The notes beneath the pieces were generated by a model. That model saw only the letters and a program-made list of their open reading frames with translations, was not told the origin of the DNA and made no database searches. From Hyphomonas jannaschiana VP2 (GTDB taxonomy: Bacteria; Pseudomonadota; Alphaproteobacteria; Caulobacterales; Hyphomonadaceae), in NCBI RefSeq assembly GCF_000685215.1, contig NZ_ARYJ01000004.1, forward strand, positions 1 through 64,000: DNA of 64,000 nucleotides. The letters are read 5' to 3'. Below, piece after piece: positions 1-6,955 of the stretch. Within the stretch, counting starts at the first letter, position 1; each line of letters begins with the position of its first letter. Position numbers and translations under genes: made by a program.

Positions 1-60
1 CGTGCGACGCCCGTGAAGGCGCTTGGTGTTTGTGTTTGGTTTTTGAGGTCAGGGTTGGCT

Positions 61-495
61 TCAGGTTTCCGGCAGGGGCAGGTGAAAGCCCCTTCTCCCC
101 GGGGAGAAGGGGTTGGGGATGAGGGGTGACGTAGCCGCCGCACAGACTACACTCGTGGAAACGCCTTTGCCCCTCACCCTAACCCCTCTCCCGAGGGAGA
201 GGGGCTGCAAGTGGAGATAGGCGGGTGCTGCCCCGCGCCCATCACAAGCGGCGGCGAGGCGATCATTGACATGCGCGCGCGGCTTCAGCCATGCGTGTTC
301 GGTTTTCTGCCCCGGCATCCATTCAATGCTGACCAGATAGACGCGCAGATTGTCCGTCACGCTCCAGCGATACACCACGCCGCGCCCATAGGCGGCCCGG
401 ATCTGCGCGCGCAGCATCAGCACCTGGACCCAGATGATGGGCCAGAGAAAGGCGAGCTGCGGCGGGAAGTGCGCGGGAGGGTGAAAGAGTGACAT
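61..495 (-). CDS. Small hypothetical protein with repeat-derived C-terminus
   Basis: I do not recognise this 144-residue protein. The ATG at 495 follows a GTG (504) in the same frame. The first ~95 residues look like real coding: a hydrophobic N-terminal stretch (residues ~10-25), then a basic and polar segment containing RVYLVSIEWMPGQ. The last ~45 residues are encoded by two inverted REP-like palindromes (88-204), so that part is probably low-constraint sequence acquired when the repeat landed at the gene end. The original stop may therefore have been lost. It stands alone, with no operon partner in view. Function unknown. Confidence 0.5.
   Translation of the reverse strand: MSLFHPPAHFPPQLAFLWPIIWVQVLMLRAQIRAAYGRGVVYRWSVTDNLRVYLVSIEWMPGQKTEHAWLKPRAHVNDRLAAACDGRGAAPAYLHLQPLSLGRGVRVRGKGVSTSVVCAAATSPLIPNPFSPGRRGFHLPLPET
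88..204. repeat. Inverted pair of REP-like palindromic elements
   Basis: Element one (88-128) has a perfect palindrome, CCCCTTCTCCCC at 89-100 against its complement at 101-112, followed by GGTTGGGGATGAGGGGTG. Element two (170-204) is the same design in reverse orientation: CCCTCACCCTAA followed by CCCCTCTCCC (183-192), GA, and the matching arm 195-204. About 40 bp separates them. A head-to-head pair is the arrangement known as a BIME. The CCCTCACCC...CTCTCCC type is a common dispersed repeat of proteobacterial genomes. Confidence 0.8.
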
Positions 496-596
496 GGCCC
501 GCACTATACGTCAGGGGACGGAGGTGTTGGATAAGTTTGTTTTGGGGTGAGTGGTTGCAGCAGGTTGGGTCGTGTCAGGTGGCGGATAGCCCCGCC

Positions 597-780
597 CACG
601 TGTCATCCCGGAAAGCGCGCAGCGCTTATCCGGGACCCAGCCCGCGCTCGTGCTCGTGCTTCGACTTCGCTCAGCATGAGCGCTCTTAAAGGACGGACTC
701 ATCCTGAGCGAAGTCGAAGGATGAAGCGGCATGAGAGAAGGTCCCGGATATTTGCTGCGCAAATTCCGGGATGACACGTG
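597..780. repeat. Nested inverted repeat of two dispersed repeat families
   Basis: The outer arms are 41 bp each (597-637 and 740-780), both beginning CACGTGTCATCCCGGAA when read inward and ending ATCCGGGACC. Inside each arm sits its own small palindrome, AAGCGC-GCA-GCGCTT on the left and ATTTGC-GCA-GCAAAT on the right. A second inverted repeat is nested within: CTTCGACTTCGCTCAG at 659-674 against its exact complement at 704-719. This explains most of the 435-bp gene-free stretch 505-940. Nothing else gene-like is visible there. Confidence 0.8.
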
Positions 781-886
781 ACCAGGGGTGACTGCCACAG
801 GATTACATCCGTCTACGCCATGACCTGTCATGACTACCCATGACCATACCGGACTATAGGCGACTATACCGGACCAGATGTGCAAA

Positions 887-911
887 CGCCCCGGAACCGA
901 AGTCCGGGGCG
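887..911 (-). terminator. Probable terminator of the 941-1858 dehydrogenase gene
   Basis: CGCCCCGGA (887-895) pairs perfectly with TCCGGGGCG (903-911) around a 7-nt loop. It lies 30 bp past the stop of the minus-strand gene, and on that strand a short TTT follows. The T tract is weak, so termination efficiency is uncertain. Confidence 0.55.
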
Positions 912-940
912 CGCAGGAATGATCGGATCGGATCGCCGGA

Positions 941-1858
941 TCAGATCGGGTCGTAAGGGAAGACGCTGGCTGTGGCGCCGAGGTCGGTGAAGTCGGCCTG
1001 CATGGCCGGCATGCACTGGTCGAGCAGGGTCTCCGGGTTCCAGCCTTCAAGGCGGGCGACGGATTTCACCGGGCGGGGCTGGTCGAACAGGACGACCTCA
1101 TTGCCGCGCACGCCGAAGATCTGGCCGGTCACGTCCTTGGCCTTGTCGGCGCAGAGGGCGACGGCGAGCTGGGCGACCTGGTCGGCGCGCATGCCGTTCT
1201 TCATCCGCTCGACGCGCTGGGCGCCAGCCTCATCCTTGACCGGGATGGAGGCGATCATGCGCGTCCAGGCGAAGGGCGCGATGACGTTGGAGCGGACATT
1301 CTTGCGCGCGCCTTCCATGGCGACGATGCGGGAGAGGCCGACAATGCCCATCTTGGCGGCGGCATAGTTCGCCTGGCCGATATTGCCGATCAGACCCGAC
1401 GTGGAGGTGAACAGCACGAACGCGCCTTTTTCCTGTTCGCGGAAAAGTTCCACCGCGGCGCGGGTGACGTTGAAGCTGCCGCGCAGGTGGACGTCGATCA
1501 CGGCATCCCAGTCGCTTTCGCTCATCTTGTGGAACATCGTATCGCGCAGGATGCCGGCCGGGTTGATGATGGCGTCGAGAGCGCCGAACGTGTCTTTCGC
1601 CTGTTCGACCATGCCTTCGACGGCTTTCATGTCGGTGACGCTGTCGGAGTTCGACACCGCTTCGCCGCCGGCAGCGCGGATTTCAGCAGCCACTTTCTCG
1701 GCCGGGCCGGCATCGCCCTCGTCGCCGCCGGAGAGGCCGCCGCCAAGGTCGTTGACCACGACTTTGGCGCCTTCCTTTGCGGCGAGCAGCGCCGTTTCCT
1801 TGCCGATCCCGTTGCCGCCGCCGGTCACCAGGACCACTTTGCCTTCAAGCACGCCCAT
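941..1858 (-). CDS. SDR-family oxidoreductase (MFE-2/HSD17B4-like)
   Basis: A 305-residue NAD(P)-dependent short-chain dehydrogenase. The Rossmann motif GGGNGIG lies near residue 13, followed by VVNDLGGG, which is typical of the dehydrogenase domain of multifunctional beta-oxidation enzymes. The catalytic Ser is in the TSTSGLIG stretch and the Tyr/Lys in YAAAK. Length is larger than a minimal SDR (~250) because of a ~50-residue C-terminal extension ending FPYDPI. The start at 1858 is chosen because GGAGAA lies just upstream and the fold begins there. A longer frame to 1933 has no such signal. Likely role: oxidation of a 3-hydroxyacyl-CoA or steroid-like alcohol. Substrate not deducible. Confidence 0.85.
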   Translation of the reverse strand: MGVLEGKVVLVTGGGNGIGKETALLAAKEGAKVVVNDLGGGLSGGDEGDAGPAEKVAAEIRAAGGEAVSNSDSVTDMKAVEGMVEQAKDTFGALDAIINPAGILRDTMFHKMSESDWDAVIDVHLRGSFNVTRAAVELFREQEKGAFVLFTSTSGLIGNIGQANYAAAKMGIVGLSRIVAMEGARKNVRSNVIAPFAWTRMIASIPVKDEAGAQRVERMKNGMRADQVAQLAVALCADKAKDVTGQIFGVRGNEVVLFDQPRPVKSVARLEGWNPETLLDQCMPAMQADFTDLGATASVFPYDPI

Positions 1859-1971
1859 CTGTTGTTTCTCCTTCGATTGTCGCGTCTGTTTGTTGTTCTG
1901 GCGCCACCCTAAGAGCGGCCCGCCAATCTTCAAGGTTTGAAAGTTCCGTCAGGCGCGGCTAGACGTCTCGC

Positions 1972-2622
1972 ATGACAAAGACTTTCAAGGCCGTGATCTG
2001 GGATTTCGGGGGCGTTTTTACCTCCTCACCCTTCGACGCATTCGCCCGTTATGAAGCCGAGCAGGGGCTGCCCCAGAACTTCATCCGGACCGTCAACGCC
2101 ACCAATCCGCTGGACAATGCGTGGGCAAAGCTCGAGCAGAGCAAGGTCAATGCGGCCGAGTTCGACAGCCTGTTCCGGGAAGAATCGAAGGCCCTTGGCC
2201 ATGAAGTGCCGGGCGCCGATGTGCTGAAGCTGCTGTCCGGCAGCCTGCGCCCGCGCGTGGTGGAGGCGCTGAAAGTCTGCAAGGGCCACGGCAAGGTCGG
2301 CTGCATCACCAACAATGCGCCGATCGGCAAGGGCGCTTCGATGACCAATGATGACGGCAAGGCCGCGGAACTGGCGCGGGTGTTCGACCTGTTCGACCAT
2401 CTGATCGAAAGCTCCAAGATCGGCATCCGCAAGCCGGACCCGCAGATCTACCGGCTGATGTGCGAGGCGCTGGATGTGGCGCCGGAGGAGTGCGTCTATC
2501 TCGACGATCTCGGCATCAATCTGAAACCGGCCCGCGAGATGGGCATGACCACGATCAAGGTGCTGGGCGAAGACCAGCTGCTCGAAGATCTGAAATCGGC
2601 GACGGGATATGCAGTGGTCTAG
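1972..2622 (+). CDS. HAD-superfamily hydrolase (HAD-IA type)
   Basis: A 216-residue haloacid dehalogenase-like hydrolase. The nucleophile motif is WDFGGVF at residues ~9-15, with a helical cap between residues ~20 and 95. Motif II is CITNNAP, the motif III lysine lies in GIRKPDPQIY and motif IV is YLDDLG. The GGV following the nucleophile and the KPDPQIY box resemble the HAD domain at the N-terminus of ACAD10-type acyl-CoA dehydrogenases, which suggests phosphatase action on a small acyl or sugar substrate. It diverges from the SDR gene 941-1858 with a 113-bp gap, and its 3' end overlaps the next gene by 14 bp. Confidence 0.85.
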   Translation: MTKTFKAVIWDFGGVFTSSPFDAFARYEAEQGLPQNFIRTVNATNPLDNAWAKLEQSKVNAAEFDSLFREESKALGHEVPGADVLKLLSGSLRPRVVEALKVCKGHGKVGCITNNAPIGKGASMTNDDGKAAELARVFDLFDHLIESSKIGIRKPDPQIYRLMCEALDVAPEECVYLDDLGINLKPAREMGMTTIKVLGEDQLLEDLKSATGYAVV

Positions 2623-3235
2623 GCTGCGCGCGTCTGCTCTTCGCGGGGCCCTTCCCGGGGCTCTTCCCGGGGCTCTGGCGGCCGGCCTGATGCTGGGCGC
2701 GGCGGCGTGTTCGCCGGCAGCCCCGGAAGCGCCGGTCTATCCGCCGGAATCCCTCTCGCAGGACCCGCAGGCGCCGGAACCGGTAGAGATCCCGGAGGCG
2801 GTGGCGGCCATGCGGGACGAGATGCTCGGCTATGCAAAGCGGGGCTCGCTGTCTGGCCTGTCGCGGCTGGCGCGGGAGAATGAGGGGTTTGTCTCCAATC
2901 TCGGCGGCCAGGACCATCGCGCCTATTGGGACCTGATGCGCCGGATTGGCGTTGACCCGAACCGCCAGCTGCGCGCGCTGATGGAGCTGCCCGTGGGCGT
3001 GCGCGAGGTCGACGGGGTGAAATGGTATGTCTGGCCGGACCTTGCCGCGAAGAATGCCGAGGATTTGATCCCGGAGAAGCTCTCCTTCCGCGACCGCAAG
3101 CGGCTGCAGGATCTGGTGGGTGATGACGGGATCGAGGAGATCCGGGCCGGCAAGGGCTATCCCGGCATGCGCACCGCGATCACCGAGGACGGGCGCTGGG
3201 TGTATTTCGTGCTGGGCCAGGATGCGGAGGAATAG
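2609..3235 (+). CDS. Putative lipoprotein, function unknown
   Basis: This 208-residue protein starts inside the end of the HAD gene, 14 bp before its stop, so translation is probably coupled. It has a signal peptide with lipobox LGAAAC near residue 34, predicting an outer- or inner-membrane-anchored lipoprotein. The signal peptide contains four-residue repeats ALRG-ALPG-ALPG encoded by three 12-bp tandem units (2639-2674). The mature part is Pro-rich at first, then a ~150-residue globular region ending in GRWVYFVLGQD. I do not recognise the domain. The next start codon, for pterin dehydratase, follows its stop with no gap. Confidence 0.75.
   Translation: MQWSRLRASALRGALPGALPGALAAGLMLGAAACSPAAPEAPVYPPESLSQDPQAPEPVEIPEAVAAMRDEMLGYAKRGSLSGLSRLARENEGFVSNLGGQDHRAYWDLMRRIGVDPNRQLRALMELPVGVREVDGVKWYVWPDLAAKNAEDLIPEKLSFRDRKRLQDLVGDDGIEEIRAGKGYPGMRTAITEDGRWVYFVLGQDAEE
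2639..2674. repeat. Three 12-bp tandem units inside a signal-peptide coding region
   Basis: CTTCGCGGGGCC is followed by two exact copies of CTTCCCGGGGCT. Each unit is in frame and adds four residues (ALRG or ALPG) to the lipoprotein signal peptide. The unit length is a multiple of three, so copy-number change would lengthen the signal without breaking the frame. Confidence 0.85.
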
Positions 3236-3532
3236 ATGATGACCAAGACAATCGGTGCCGACGCGGCCGTGCTGGCCCTGAAAGGCTGGACAAAAGGGGA
3301 AGGGGAGCGTGACGAGATCACCCGCACGTTCCGCTTCGACGATTTCAAGCAGGCCTTCGCCTTCATGAGCGCGGTGGCCCTGAAGGCCGAGCAGATGGAT
3401 CACCATCCCGAATGGTCGAATGTCTACAACCGCGTCGAGGTCGTACTGACCACGCATGATGCCGACGGCGTGACGACGCGCGACCTGGAACTTGCCGGTT
3501 TCATGGACGCGATGGCGGCGAAGTTCCGCTGA
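3236..3532 (+). CDS. phhB: 4a-hydroxytetrahydrobiopterin dehydratase (PCD)
   Basis: A 98-residue pterin-4a-carbinolamine dehydratase, which dehydrates 4a-hydroxytetrahydrobiopterin to quinonoid dihydrobiopterin in the recycling arm of aromatic amino acid hydroxylation. The signature [15 protein letters not shown] with its active-site histidine pair is present, and the full length matches the family. Two ATG codons in tandem (3236, 3239) are both plausible, preceded by GGAGGAA in the end of the lipoprotein gene. No phenylalanine hydroxylase gene is adjacent, so either it lies elsewhere or the protein serves another pterin enzyme. Confidence 0.93.
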   Translation: MMTKTIGADAAVLALKGWTKGEGERDEITRTFRFDDFKQAFAFMSAVALKAEQMDHHPEWSNVYNRVEVVLTTHDADGVTTRDLELAGFMDAMAAKFR

Positions 3533-3748
3533 TTTTCCACTCCGGGTGATATTTTCCGGAATTCTGTATCTGTTGTCATTGTTGCATGTTTGCGCCTTTT
3601 CGGCCTTGCCTTGAGGACAATTACCTGTGTCTTCTCTGCAACCGGCGGTTATTCCGTGCTATAAGCGGCCAATCGTCGTCGAGTTTTTTTGCAGTTGTCC
3701 CTCAGTCGCGGGACAGACGGAATAGTCAGGCCAGACTAAAAGTCATTC

Positions 3749-4480
3749 ATGACCTGGGTGCGCGCCTACGAAACCAATCTGGACCGGCTCTGCCGGTACG
3801 CCGCCTTTTCGTGCGGCAGCGAGGGGCTGGGCGACGGGGTCGTGTCGGAGGCGCTGTCAGACGTGTTGATCGACATGTCGTCTGCGGAAACCGCAAACCT
3901 CATCGCCTTGTTCCAGAAGCTGGACGCCACGCTTGAGACGGTGCCGCCTGGTGCAGACTCGCTGTTTGCAGAGCTTGGCCGCTGGCAGGTGCTGAGCCCG
4001 CTGGAGCGGCGGGTCATTCTGCTCTGTGTTGTCGAAGGCTTCAGTGCCCGGGAGGCCGCGCAGATCACCGGCCTCGACCGGGGGCAGGTGAAAGGGATTC
4101 TGGCGCGCGCCCAGCTGATCTATGCGGACCGGTTTCCGGCCCGCCTCGGCCTGATTGGCGGTGACGACCGTGTCCGCCGCGTCATTGAACAGGCGCTCCG
4201 GTCCGTCGGCCACAGCCTGCGCTGGACGCTTCCCGCAGACAGCGGCACGGACCCTGCCACGCTGCCGCCGGCCAGCCTGGTCGTTGTCGCGCAGGCAGGT
4301 GCAACCCGGCAGCAGGCACTGGATATGTGCGGCGGCTATGAAGGCCCGGTCATCCTCACCTATGACGGTGCGGCCGAAGACCGTCTGAGCATGAAGCACT
4401 GGACGCTGTCGAACGACGCGCTGTCGGACCAGACCCTGTTCAGCAGCATGCTGATCCGCGCGCTGCTTTTTTCTGCCTGA
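3749..4480 (+). CDS. PhyR-like protein: sigma-like domain plus degenerate receiver
   Basis: A 243-residue protein with the PhyR layout. An N-terminal ECF-sigma-like region (residues ~5-125) includes the sigma-4-like helix-turn-helix LSPLERRVILLCVVEGFS...AREAAQITGL, and a C-terminal receiver-like region spans ~132-243. In canonical PhyR, phosphorylation of the receiver frees the sigma-like domain to bind the anti-sigma factor NepR. Here the position of the phosphoacceptor Asp falls on Ala181 (SLVVVAQAG), the acidic pocket is reduced to GGDD, and the conserved Lys of the KPF motif aligns with a non-Lys residue. It should therefore not be phosphorylated in the standard way. No nepR or ecfG is adjacent. 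The 216-bp region upstream shows no strong Shine-Dalgarno or promoter match. Confidence 0.75.
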   Translation: MTWVRAYETNLDRLCRYAAFSCGSEGLGDGVVSEALSDVLIDMSSAETANLIALFQKLDATLETVPPGADSLFAELGRWQVLSPLERRVILLCVVEGFSAREAAQITGLDRGQVKGILARAQLIYADRFPARLGLIGGDDRVRRVIEQALRSVGHSLRWTLPADSGTDPATLPPASLVVVAQAGATRQQALDMCGGYEGPVILTYDGAAEDRLSMKHWTLSNDALSDQTLFSSMLIRALLFSA

Positions 4481-4525
4481 GCCTGGCGGTTTCCCCTAGG
4501 ACCATCTTGGCGGGGCTGCCCGCGA

Positions 4526-4565
4526 CCTGTTAGCTGCGCCCAGAAAACTGGCTGCACATAACAGG
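4526..4565 (+). promoter_or_regulatory. 5' hairpin reaching into the Shine-Dalgarno of the 4577 gene
   Basis: CCTGTTA (4526-4532) pairs exactly with TAACAGG (4559-4565). Inside, TGCGCCCAG and CTGGCTGCA pair around an AAAA loop with one mismatch and one wobble. The right arm contains the first AGG of the AGGAGG Shine-Dalgarno (4563-4568), eight bases before the ATG at 4577. The fold would reduce ribosome access. A regulatory role is inference. Confidence 0.5.
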
Positions 4566-4576
4566 AGGATACCGGC

Positions 4577-5353
4577 ATGGGACGGGTTTCAGGCAAAATG
4601 GCGTTCATCACCGGCGGCGCGCAGGGGCTGGGCGAGGCGACGGCCCGCATGTTCGCGCGCGAAGGCGCCAAGGTCACCGTGACCGACATCAATGGCGCCG
4701 GCGCCGAAGCTGTCGCCGCCTCCATCAATGAAGAACACGGCGCCGGTACGGCCTTCGCCTGGCAGCATGATGTGACTGACGGTGACCGCTGGCAGGAGGT
4801 GCTGAAATCCGCCCATGATGCGATGGGCGGGCTCAATGTGCTGGTCAACAATGCCGGTATCGGCTCGCTCGGTTCGGTCGAAGACGAGAGCTATGAGACC
4901 TTCAAGCACGTCCAGACCGTGGACGTGGATTCGATCTTCCTCGGCTGCAAATACGCCATCCCGATGATGCGGCCGCACGGGATGGGCTCGATCATCAACA
5001 TCTCTTCCATCGCCGGTATCATCGCCAGCGGGAACTATGTCTCTTACAACACGGCCAAGGCAGCTGTGCGGCATATCTCGAAGTCGATCGCCCTGCATTG
5101 CGCCAAGGCCACCGGCGGCCAGATCCGCTGCAACTCTGTGCACCCGGTCTTCATCAACACGCCGATCCTGGACCGCACCAAGGAAATGTTCGGCGAGGAA
5201 GAAGCGCTCGCCAAGCTCGGCCGCCAGATCCCGCTCGGCAAAGTGGGTGAGCCGGACGACATTGCTTATGCCGTGCTTTATCTTGCCTCGGACGAGTCGA
5301 AACTCGTCACCGGCATCGAGCTGAAGGTGGATGGCGGCATCTCGGCCATGTAG
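4577..5353 (+). CDS. SDR-family oxidoreductase (3-hydroxyacyl or 3-beta-hydroxysteroid type)
   Basis: A 258-residue classical short-chain dehydrogenase. The cofactor motif is TGGAQGLG near residue 12, and TDIN after beta-2 favours NAD(H) over NADP(H). NNAG is near residue 92, the catalytic Ser is in NISSIAG, and Tyr/Lys are in SYNTAKAA. The C-terminus GIELKVDGGISAM is standard. The Shine-Dalgarno AGGAGG at 4563-4568 fixes the ATG at 4577. A predicted hairpin overlaps that site. It resembles 3-beta/20-beta-hydroxysteroid and cyclopentanol dehydrogenases, but the substrate is not deducible. It stands alone, convergent with the small membrane protein 3 bp downstream. Confidence 0.85.
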   Translation: MGRVSGKMAFITGGAQGLGEATARMFAREGAKVTVTDINGAGAEAVAASINEEHGAGTAFAWQHDVTDGDRWQEVLKSAHDAMGGLNVLVNNAGIGSLGSVEDESYETFKHVQTVDVDSIFLGCKYAIPMMRPHGMGSIINISSIAGIIASGNYVSYNTAKAAVRHISKSIALHCAKATGGQIRCNSVHPVFINTPILDRTKEMFGEEEALAKLGRQIPLGKVGEPDDIAYAVLYLASDESKLVTGIELKVDGGISAM

Positions 5354-5356
5354 GCC

Positions 5357-5599
5357 TCAGGCGCCGGCAGGCTCCCGGCGGCGTGCCATGCGCCGCTGGT
5401 GGCGTGCCCGCATCATGGGTGCGATCTTCCACGACAGGGGAATGGCTGCCGCCACGCTGGCGGCGATTACGACCGGAATGGACAAGGCTGCATGAGTCTT
5501 CAGGGCCGGGATGTAGACAACGGCCAGGATGCCTGTACCGAACAGCACGCCCTGTACCATGCCGTAAATCAGCAATGAGATGGCTGTCCGATTGGTCAT
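5357..5599 (-). CDS. Small two-TM membrane protein
   Basis: An 80-residue protein with two hydrophobic segments (residues ~8-30 and ~40-58) and a strongly basic C-terminal tail, RARHQRRMARRREP, which would face the cytoplasm. The start at 5599 is supported by AGGAAA seven bases upstream; the longer frame to 6352 runs antisense through the neighbouring lipoprotein and is not believable. No domain recognised. It diverges from the lipoprotein gene at 5741 and ends 3 bp from the convergent dehydrogenase gene. Confidence 0.7.
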   Translation of the reverse strand: MTNRTAISLLIYGMVQGVLFGTGILAVVYIPALKTHAALSIPVVIAASVAAAIPLSWKIAPMMRARHQRRMARRREPAGA

Positions 5600-5740
5600 G
5601 ACGGTTTCCTTTCGGGTTGCTTCACCTGAATCAATCCGTGAACCTGCGACAGGTTCCGAATCCTGTGCGGCCCGGCCTTCAAGTAGACGATCGCCGTGAC
5701 GTGCACTAACGATAGGGCAGGACTGTTCGGGGAGGCTGGT

Positions 5741-6502
5741 TTGAAACGATTTGCATTGATGGCGGCAGGCGCGGTGCTGGTGGCGGCGTGTCAGTCGGAA
5801 ACGGAGCCAGCCCGGACAACAGACCCGGTCGAACCGGTCAGTGCCGCTGAGGCGACTCTCTCGGGCGAGGCCTGTCCGGACATTGGTGACCGGGCCTATT
5901 TCTTCTGGATGCAGCCCCGCTCCGCAGAGCCCGGCGACAAGATCGCGCTGTTCCCCTACTGGACCGACATGCCGGGTGCCTACAACGACCTGCCGCCCGG
6001 CTGTCTGGATGAACTCGGCGTCTATCCCGAAGGCGCAGCCACTTTCAGCCGTGAGGAAGATGGCCTCGCCATCGCTACGGTCAGCGAAGATGTTGAGGCG
6101 GGCACGCGTGTGCGCCTCGATGGCACCTATCGGGGCCATGGCCTGTCGGGGCAGGTGGAGGTGTTCCGCGCGGCGGACAATCCGCTGGTCGGCACCTGGC
6201 GGCAGGACGGGGAAAACTGCCCGGCGAACAGTGCCATCCAGGAACTTGTCTTCACCGGCGGCGGCGACTTCTCCGTCACCTGGACGCCGTTCGAAGTCTA
6301 CAAGGATTATTGGGGCACCTATACCTATGACGCGGAGACGCGCGCGATCCATCTGGACGTCGAAAGCGGCAACCAGATTCCGGAAGACATTGTGCCGGAC
6401 GGCACGGTGGTGCTGAGCGACGATGCGCTCAGTTTCGAGACGCTGAGCTTCGGTACACCGCGGCAGGCTGAGGGCGTCTGCATGGGGAGTTTCCCGAAAT
6501 AG
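5741..6502 (+). CDS. Putative lipoprotein with a beta-rich C-terminal domain
   Basis: About 253 residues from the TTG at 5741, which has GGGGAGG six bases upstream and gives a textbook lipoprotein signal ending VAAC. An earlier GTG at 5696 would put 15 polar residues in front of the signal and is rejected. After an acidic linker there are two parts: residues ~40-150 with the motif CPDIGDRAYFFWMQPRSA, and a C-terminal part (~160-250) starting LVGTWRQDGENC that looks like a lipocalin or META-type beta domain. Function unknown. Probably a surface or periplasm-facing lipoprotein. Confidence 0.75.
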   Translation: MKRFALMAAGAVLVAACQSETEPARTTDPVEPVSAAEATLSGEACPDIGDRAYFFWMQPRSAEPGDKIALFPYWTDMPGAYNDLPPGCLDELGVYPEGAATFSREEDGLAIATVSEDVEAGTRVRLDGTYRGHGLSGQVEVFRAADNPLVGTWRQDGENCPANSAIQELVFTGGGDFSVTWTPFEVYKDYWGTYTYDAETRAIHLDVESGNQIPEDIVPDGTVVLSDDALSFETLSFGTPRQAEGVCMGSFPK

Positions 6503-6577
6503 CTTCCGGGCGCACTTTTGCGCTTGCCGAATAAATTACTCCCTTTATGCCCCCGGCCTCATGCAAGGAGCTGACGG

Positions 6578-6955
6578 ATGATCGGATATGTAATGCTTGG
6601 CACGAAGGATCTCGCGCGCGGCGGGAAGTTCTATGATGCCATTGCAGCGGAGCTGGGCGCGAAACGGCTGATGGAAGACGAGCAGCTGATCGTCTGGGGC
6701 AAGCCTGGCCACAAGGCCGATTTCACCCTGACCTATCCGTGGGACCAGAACCCGGCCTCGGTCGGCAATGGCACGATGGTGGCGATTGAAGCGTCCAGCA
6801 AGGAACAGGTCGACCGGATCTACGAGATTGCGATGGCGAACGGTGCCAGCGACGAGGGGGCGCCCGGCCAGCGCTTCGAGACCTTCTATGCCGGCTATTT
6901 CCGTGACCTCGATGGCAACAAGCTGAACGTCTATTATTCCAGCATGTCAGCCTGA
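6578..6955 (+). CDS. VOC/glyoxalase-superfamily protein
   Basis: A 125-residue single-module vicinal oxygen chelate protein. It begins MIGYVMLGTKDLARGGKFYD, the usual first beta strand and helix, and ends in AGYFRDLDGNKLNVYY, the family's metal-side C-terminal strand. AAGGAG lies a few bases before the ATG. Members include glyoxalase I, dioxygenases and antibiotic-binding proteins; the specific activity cannot be read from the sequence. Its last 9 bp overlap the convergent MFS gene. Confidence 0.85.
   Translation: MIGYVMLGTKDLARGGKFYDAIAAELGAKRLMEDEQLIVWGKPGHKADFTLTYPWDQNPASVGNGTMVAIEASSKEQVDRIYEIAMANGASDEGAPGQRFETFYAGYFRDLDGNKLNVYYSSMSA

Noticed and set aside
88-780. CRISPR-like or insertion-sequence origin of the repeats near the left edge
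   Set aside because: There are no regularly spaced identical repeats with unique spacers, no cas genes, no transposase and no target duplications; the elements look like dispersed palindromic repeats.
5600-6352. N-terminal extension of the small membrane protein to 6352
   Set aside because: It runs antisense through a well-supported lipoprotein; the internal ATG at 5599 has its own ribosome site.
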